From assembly GCA_937919015.1 (NCBI GenBank), contig CALFPN010000080.1:1-9905 (forward strand): a stretch of 9,905 bases of DNA, given 5' to 3'. Every line of letters begins with the position of its first letter. Within the stretch, counting starts at the first letter, position 1. The notes beneath the pieces were generated by a model that was not told the origin of the DNA, searched no databases, and saw only the letters and a program-made list of their open reading frames with translations. Shown here one piece after another: positions 7,229 to 9,905 of this stretch. The translations under genes and the position numbers were made by a program. The DNA is from an uncultured Clostridia bacterium. Its GTDB lineage: Bacteria > Bacillota > Clostridia > Lachnospirales > Anaerotignaceae.

Positions 7229-8188
7229 ATGTCCGAGATCAGAACAAACCCTTTTACGGGAGAAATGACACTTTATGCGGAAAACAGAAAAAATCGCCCC
7301 TATGAATTCGTCCATCAAACCCAGGCGAAAAATACAAATAATGAAAACTGTCCTTTCTGTGGCGGCCATGAAACATGGACGACGGATGCTGTTTATCAGG
7401 ATGGCCCCGACGGCGCATGGCAGATGCGCGTATTCCCCAATATGTTCCCTGCGGTGAAGGAAGATTGCATGGAATGTGCAGAAGAGACTTTTTACGAAGC
7501 AGCAGCCGGCAGAGGCAGACATGAAGTTCTGGTGGATACACCCAACCATAATGAAACGATCGATGCATTTTCCAAAGAGCGCATTGAAAAGGTGTTGCAG
7601 GTGCTGCAGGACAGACTGAATTTCTTCCGGGCCAGAAAGCATACCCAATATGTACAGATCTTCAAAAACTGCGGCCCTTCTGCAGGTATGAGCATCCGCC
7701 ATTCCCATTGGCAGGTTATGGGTTTGCCCATTGTGCCCAGAAGGGCGGCTGTTATGGCGGAAAACATGCAGGAGGATGACTGCCTTTTCTGCAAGATGCT
7801 TACATATGAAAAAGAACAGAAAAAACGCATTGCGGCAGAAACAGAGCATTTTCTTGCGATCACGCCCTATGCGGGCAGATTTCCTTATGAACTTTGGCTG
7901 GCACCCAAAGCCCACCAGAGAGACTTTGGCGATATGAATGATGCTGAAAGAAAAGATCTTGCCTGTCTGCTCTGGGAAATGCTGCAGAAGGTAACAAGAC
8001 TCAAAAAGGATGTGGGCTATAACATTTGTGTGATGGATGGCCCCAGAAACAGAGATTTCCATTGGCATATTGAAATTTTGCCCAGAATCGGCGGTTTTGC
8101 GGGCTTTGAATATGCTACAGACTGTTTTATCTGCATGGTCAGCCCCGAACGGGCGGCAAGATATTACAGAGGGGAAGCGGAAGAATAA
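7229..8188 (+). CDS. GalT-like HIT-superfamily nucleotidylyltransferase
   Basis: Related to galactose-1-phosphate uridylyltransferases and ADP-glucose phosphorylases, which move a nucleotidyl group through a histidine intermediate. The protein has 319 residues. An N-terminal CPFCGGHE (41-48) resembles a zinc site, with a second C-x-x-C, CLFC, at 185-188. The catalytic triplet is HSHWQ (158-162), where H160 would be the nucleophile; E. coli-type GalT has HPHGQ. The C-terminal half repeats the fold, with FPYELWLAPKAH (218-229) and HWHIEILPR (278-286). The HSHxQ form resembles plant ADP-glucose phosphorylase and the DUF4931-type relatives more than classical GalT, so the sugar and base are open. 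No galK or galE is nearby. AAAGGGGAG (7214-7222) gives a strong ribosome binding site, and the gap to the binding-protein gene is 3 bases, pointing to translational coupling. Family confident, substrate not. Confidence 0.85.
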   Translation: MSEIRTNPFTGEMTLYAENRKNRPYEFVHQTQAKNTNNENCPFCGGHETWTTDAVYQDGPDGAWQMRVFPNMFPAVKEDCMECAEETFYEAAAGRGRHEVLVDTPNHNETIDAFSKERIEKVLQVLQDRLNFFRARKHTQYVQIFKNCGPSAGMSIRHSHWQVMGLPIVPRRAAVMAENMQEDDCLFCKMLTYEKEQKKRIAAETEHFLAITPYAGRFPYELWLAPKAHQRDFGDMNDAERKDLACLLWEMLQKVTRLKKDVGYNICVMDGPRNRDFHWHIEILPRIGGFAGFEYATDCFICMVSPERAARYYRGEAEE

Positions 8189-8268
8189 AAGAATTGGTGA
8201 TTGGAGGGAGAAATCCTCTCTATTTTTCTTGACTAATCCTGCACCAAAATGAGGCACATAAATATTAT

Positions 8269-8318
8269 AAAAAAACCGACCTTATAAGCGGAGATGCCGC
8301 TGGAAGGTCGGTTTTTTT
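8269..8318. terminator. Bidirectional terminator between convergent genes
   Basis: A 15-base perfect outer stem (8269-8283 with 8304-8318, including A- and T-tracts) encloses an inner 5-base stem AGCGG/CCGCT (8287-8291, 8297-8301). It ends the plus-strand polA run and the minus-strand HAD gene, whose stop codon begins two bases beyond it. Confidence 0.93.
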
Positions 8319-8319
8319 C

Positions 8320-8958
8320 TTATTTCAGTAATTCTTCGTAATTATGGAAGGAAACGTCTGCGGTTGCTTTGATTTTATCAATATCATCTTTTCTCACCGC
8401 TTCATCCAGAACGGCATAAACCGGAAAGCCTGCGGCTTTTGCACCTTTTACTGCATAGTAGGCATCCTCAAACACAACGGTATCCTCCAATGTGCCGCCC
8501 ATCTGTTTCATTGCCTCCAGATATGCCGCGCCATCATCTTTGAATACACCCAGTTCTGTGCAGGTCAGTATTTGGGTGAAGAATTTACGGATATCAAGCC
8601 TGTCCAGAGCGGGCAGGATATAATCTGCTTCAGAAGCTGTCAGAATACACATTGTTACACCTTCAGCCTTCATTTTTTCCAGATATTCTTTTGCACCATC
8701 CTTTAAGGGGATGGTATGACGGTATGCTTCCACGACAGATGCAACGATTTCATCGACAATATCCTTGGCTTCCATGGGAACGCCCAATTCACTGCGGAAC
8801 CATTCTGCTGTTTGCCAGATGGTCTGGGTTTTTACCACTTCCATCAGATTTGCGGGAACAGGGAAGTTATGGCTTTGCAGAAAACCGCTTCCTGTGCCGC
8901 GCCAGACGGGCATGGAATCGATGAGGGTTCCATCCAGATCAAAAATAATATATTTCAT
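8320..8958 (-). CDS. HAD-superfamily phosphatase, beta-phosphoglucomutase-like
   Basis: A cytoplasmic hydrolase or phosphomutase of HAD subfamily I, 212 residues. Motif I is FDLDGTL with nucleophile D8 and acid/base D10. Residues ~15-85 form a helical cap of the type found in phosphoglucomutase and phosphoglycolate phosphatase relatives. Motif II is ILTAS (T107), motif III is K140 in VFKDD, and motif IV is VFEDA (E164, D165), where many relatives have FEDS. The substrate cannot be deduced. ATG 8958 is chosen over an in-frame TTG at 8991, which would overlap the upstream gene and add 11 residues in front of the conserved first strand; AAAAGGG lies nine bases ahead of the ATG. It follows the thiamine-binding gene by 16 bases and is likely cotranscribed with it. 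Confidence 0.92.
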   Translation of the reverse strand: MKYIIFDLDGTLIDSMPVWRGTGSGFLQSHNFPVPANLMEVVKTQTIWQTAEWFRSELGVPMEAKDIVDEIVASVVEAYRHTIPLKDGAKEYLEKMKAEGVTMCILTASEADYILPALDRLDIRKFFTQILTCTELGVFKDDGAAYLEAMKQMGGTLEDTVVFEDAYYAVKGAKAAGFPVYAVLDEAVRKDDIDKIKATADVSFHNYEELLK

Positions 8959-8974
8959 ATGTAAAACCCTTTTC

Positions 8975-9268
8975 TTATCTGTATTTATCAATTTTTTCGT
9001 TGATGGTCAAAACCCCTGCTGGGTTATGGAAAATTTTCACATAGGCCTTTGTGGAAGGAGCCCCTTGCTCGATGGGGATTTCCTGACAGCGTTTGATAAT
9101 CTCCATCAGTTTTTCAAATTCGCCTTCTACTACGGTTTCAAAAGGGCCAACTTCATAATGACAGCCTGTGGATTTGATATAGGCGATAACCTCATCTACA
9201 ATGGCACAAACTTTTTTGATATCGGAAACATCAGGCAGTACCTGAATCGCAATGCTAGTTGTATACAT
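8975..9268 (-). CDS. MTH1187-type thiamine-binding protein
   Basis: A 97-residue protein of the MTH1187/YqgV family (formerly DUF77), a ferredoxin-like fold; several members are known to bind thiamine. The sequence covers the whole small domain: a first strand SIAIQVLPDV, a helix including VDEVIAYIKSTG, then the signature YEVGPFETVVEGEFEKLMEI (residues ~38-57), and a closing strand AYVKIF. There is no signal peptide, so it is cytoplasmic. AGGAGG (plus-strand 9277-9282) sits eight bases before the ATG. In other genomes these genes often accompany ABC transporters with THI5-like binding proteins. Here such a binding protein exists ~7.4 kb away in a damaged form (893-1576), but no functional link can be shown. 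It is first in a two-gene unit with the HAD gene. Confidence 0.88.
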   Translation of the reverse strand: MYTTSIAIQVLPDVSDIKKVCAIVDEVIAYIKSTGCHYEVGPFETVVEGEFEKLMEIIKRCQEIPIEQGAPSTKAYVKIFHNPAGVLTINEKIDKYR

Positions 9269-9307
9269 TAAACATTCCTCCTTTTCTTTCTCAGTGGATA
9301 TGAAAAA

Positions 9308-9336
9308 AGTGTAGCATTTTTCAAGGGAAATGGCAA
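9308..9336 (-). promoter_or_regulatory. Promoter for the thiamine-binding/HAD unit
   Basis: On the minus strand, TTGCCA (plus 9331-9336) and TACACT (plus 9308-9313) are separated by exactly 17 bases, with an extended -10 TGC directly before TACACT. Transcription would start near 9301, about 33 bases upstream of the ATG at 9268. Confidence 0.68.
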
Positions 9337-9346
9337 GTCTGCTTGC
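9333..9346. repeat. Inverted repeat formed by two divergent -35 regions
   Basis: GCAAG (9333-9337) and CTTGC (9342-9346) form a perfect 5-4-5 inverted repeat. It covers most of the leftward -35 box and the start of the rightward one. It may be a regulator site, or only a consequence of two similar -35 boxes placed head to head. Confidence 0.4.
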
Positions 9347-9371
9347 AGGAATGAGGGAAGCGTGGTATCAT
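9343..9371 (+). promoter_or_regulatory. Promoter for fumC
   Basis: TTGCAG (9343-9348) and TATCAT (9366-9371) are separated by 17 bases, with an extended -10 TGG at 9363-9365. The expected start near 9378 gives a leader of ~47 bases. Only six bases separate its -35 from the -35 of the divergent promoter. Confidence 0.66.
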
Positions 9372-9397
9372 CATTTTCAGAGAAAAAACACATTTTA

Positions 9398-9411
9398 TGC
9401 ATAGATATGCA
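9398..9411. repeat. 14-bp palindrome abutting the fumC ribosome binding site
   Basis: TGCATA (9398-9403) and TATGCA (9406-9411) are perfect inverted halves around a GA centre. The last base is also the first base of the AAAGGAG Shine-Dalgarno (9411-9417). It lies ~20-33 bases downstream of the expected transcription start, a position suited to an operator or a small hairpin. It could also be a chance A/T-rich palindrome. Confidence 0.45.
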
Positions 9412-9424
9412 AAGGAGAATCATT

Positions 9425-9905
9425 ATGGAATATCGCATTGAAAAAGATTCCATGGGTGAAATGAAAGTGCCTGCCAATGCTTATTGGGGGGCGCAGACCC
9501 AGAGAAGCTATGAGAATTTCAAAATTGGGACAGAAAAAATGCCGAAGGAGATCACCTATGCCTTTGCGATTCTGAAAAAGGCTGTGGCACAGGCAAACCA
9601 CAGACTGGGTAAGCTGGATGCAAGGAGATGTGAGATTATTGGTAAGGTCTGTGATGAAGTTCTGTCAGGCAAGTTGGATGATCAGTTCCCCTTGGCCGTA
9701 TGGCAGACCGGCAGCGGCACCCAGTCCAATATGAATATGAATGAGGTAGTTGCCAATCGTGGCAATGAAATTGCAGGGGAGAAACTGCTGCATCCCAACG
9801 ACCATGTGAATATGAGTCAGAGCAGCAATGATACCTTTCCCACAGCCATGCATATTGCGGCTGTGCTGGAAACAAAAACAAAATTGATTCCTGCTATGGA
9901 AAGAA
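9425..9905 (+). CDS. fumC: Class II fumarate hydratase, 3'-truncated by window edge
   Basis: Oxygen-stable, iron-independent enzyme that interconverts fumarate and malate, a cytoplasmic homotetramer. About 160 of the usual ~460 residues are present. The N-terminus reads MEYRIEKDSMGEMKVP followed by YWGAQTQRS, typical of FumC. The substrate-binding segment GSGTQSNMNMNEV starts near residue 98. HPNDHVNMSQSSNDTFPTA, near 129-147, contains the B-site and active-site histidine region of the family. The start ATG follows AAAGGAG (9411-9417) with seven bases of spacing. The related aspartase (AspA) shares this fold, but the HPNDHVN and GSGTQSNMN forms favour fumarase. The downstream part, including the signature GSSxMPxK loop, is outside the window. 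The gene has its own promoter and is divergent from the thiamine-binding unit. Confidence 0.95.
   Translation, partial: MEYRIEKDSMGEMKVPANAYWGAQTQRSYENFKIGTEKMPKEITYAFAILKKAVAQANHRLGKLDARRCEIIGKVCDEVLSGKLDDQFPLAVWQTGSGTQSNMNMNEVVANRGNEIAGEKLLHPNDHVNMSQSSNDTFPTAMHIAAVLETKTKLIPAMER

Noticed and set aside
8200..8240. Weak hairpin GGAGG...CCTCT followed by ATTTTTC after the GalT-like gene
   Set aside because: The stem is only about five pairs with a G-U pair, and a far stronger terminator lies 30 bases further on.
6941..8257. Long minus-strand open frame (438 codons) opposite the GalT-like gene
   Set aside because: It is an antisense shadow of a gene with conserved HSHWQ and HWHIE motifs and spans the gene boundary with no ribosome binding site.
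8229..8270. TTGACT followed by an A/T-rich stretch as a promoter
   Set aside because: No -10 box lies at 16-18 bases; the nearest candidate is too far and would drive transcription straight into the terminator.
1..9905. Undescribed defence system, CRISPR array, toxin-antitoxin pair or complete mobile element
   Set aside because: Apart from the partial parA-like gene, every gene belongs to a known housekeeping, metabolic or transport family; no repeat array, transposase or recombinase is present in the window.

Overview
The window looks like a chromosomal segment of an anaerobic, low-to-mid GC Firmicute of the class Clostridia, probably Lachnospiraceae-like. This placement is an inference from the DNA polymerase I with a decayed proofreading domain, the polA-coaE-lytic transglycosylase order, the strong AGGAGG-type ribosome binding sites, and the style of the lipoproteins. 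It is not backed by any search.

Region 1 (1-~935). The 3' end of an AT-rich ParA-type ATPase gene runs off the left edge and ends at a two-way hairpin terminator (866-908). The next gene, a minus-strand NMT1/THI5-like ABC substrate-binding lipoprotein (893-1576), keeps its start and its first ~214 residues. It then loses family-like sequence and stops inside the terminator stem. The simplest reading is the edge of an integrated or rearranged mobile region carrying the parA-like gene, which cut the 3' part off the transporter gene.

Region 2 (1577-8318). A plus-strand run, probably an operon, carries polA (DNA polymerase I), coaE (dephospho-CoA kinase), a small membrane-anchored lytic transglycosylase, a family-5 (peptide/nickel type) solute-binding lipoprotein without its permeases, and a GalT-like HIT-superfamily nucleotidylyltransferase. 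Gaps are 3-22 bases with no terminator between genes. A perfect TATAAT lies upstream of polA, and a strong hairpin terminator shared with the convergent gene on the other side closes the run at 8269-8318.

Region 3 (8320-9268, minus strand). A two-gene unit encodes an MTH1187-type thiamine-binding protein followed by a beta-phosphoglucomutase-like HAD phosphatase.

Region 4 (9269-9905). A compact divergent promoter region has two good -35/-10 pairs back to back, with their -35 boxes forming an inverted repeat. It drives the thiamine-binding unit leftwards and a class II fumarase (fumC, cut by the right edge) rightwards. A 14-bp palindrome sits directly against the fumC ribosome binding site.

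Most of the window is ordinary housekeeping sequence. I see no CRISPR array, tRNA, rRNA, complete insertion sequence, recombinase or defence system. The parts most worth checking are the junction near 908-937 and the 9308-9417 control region.
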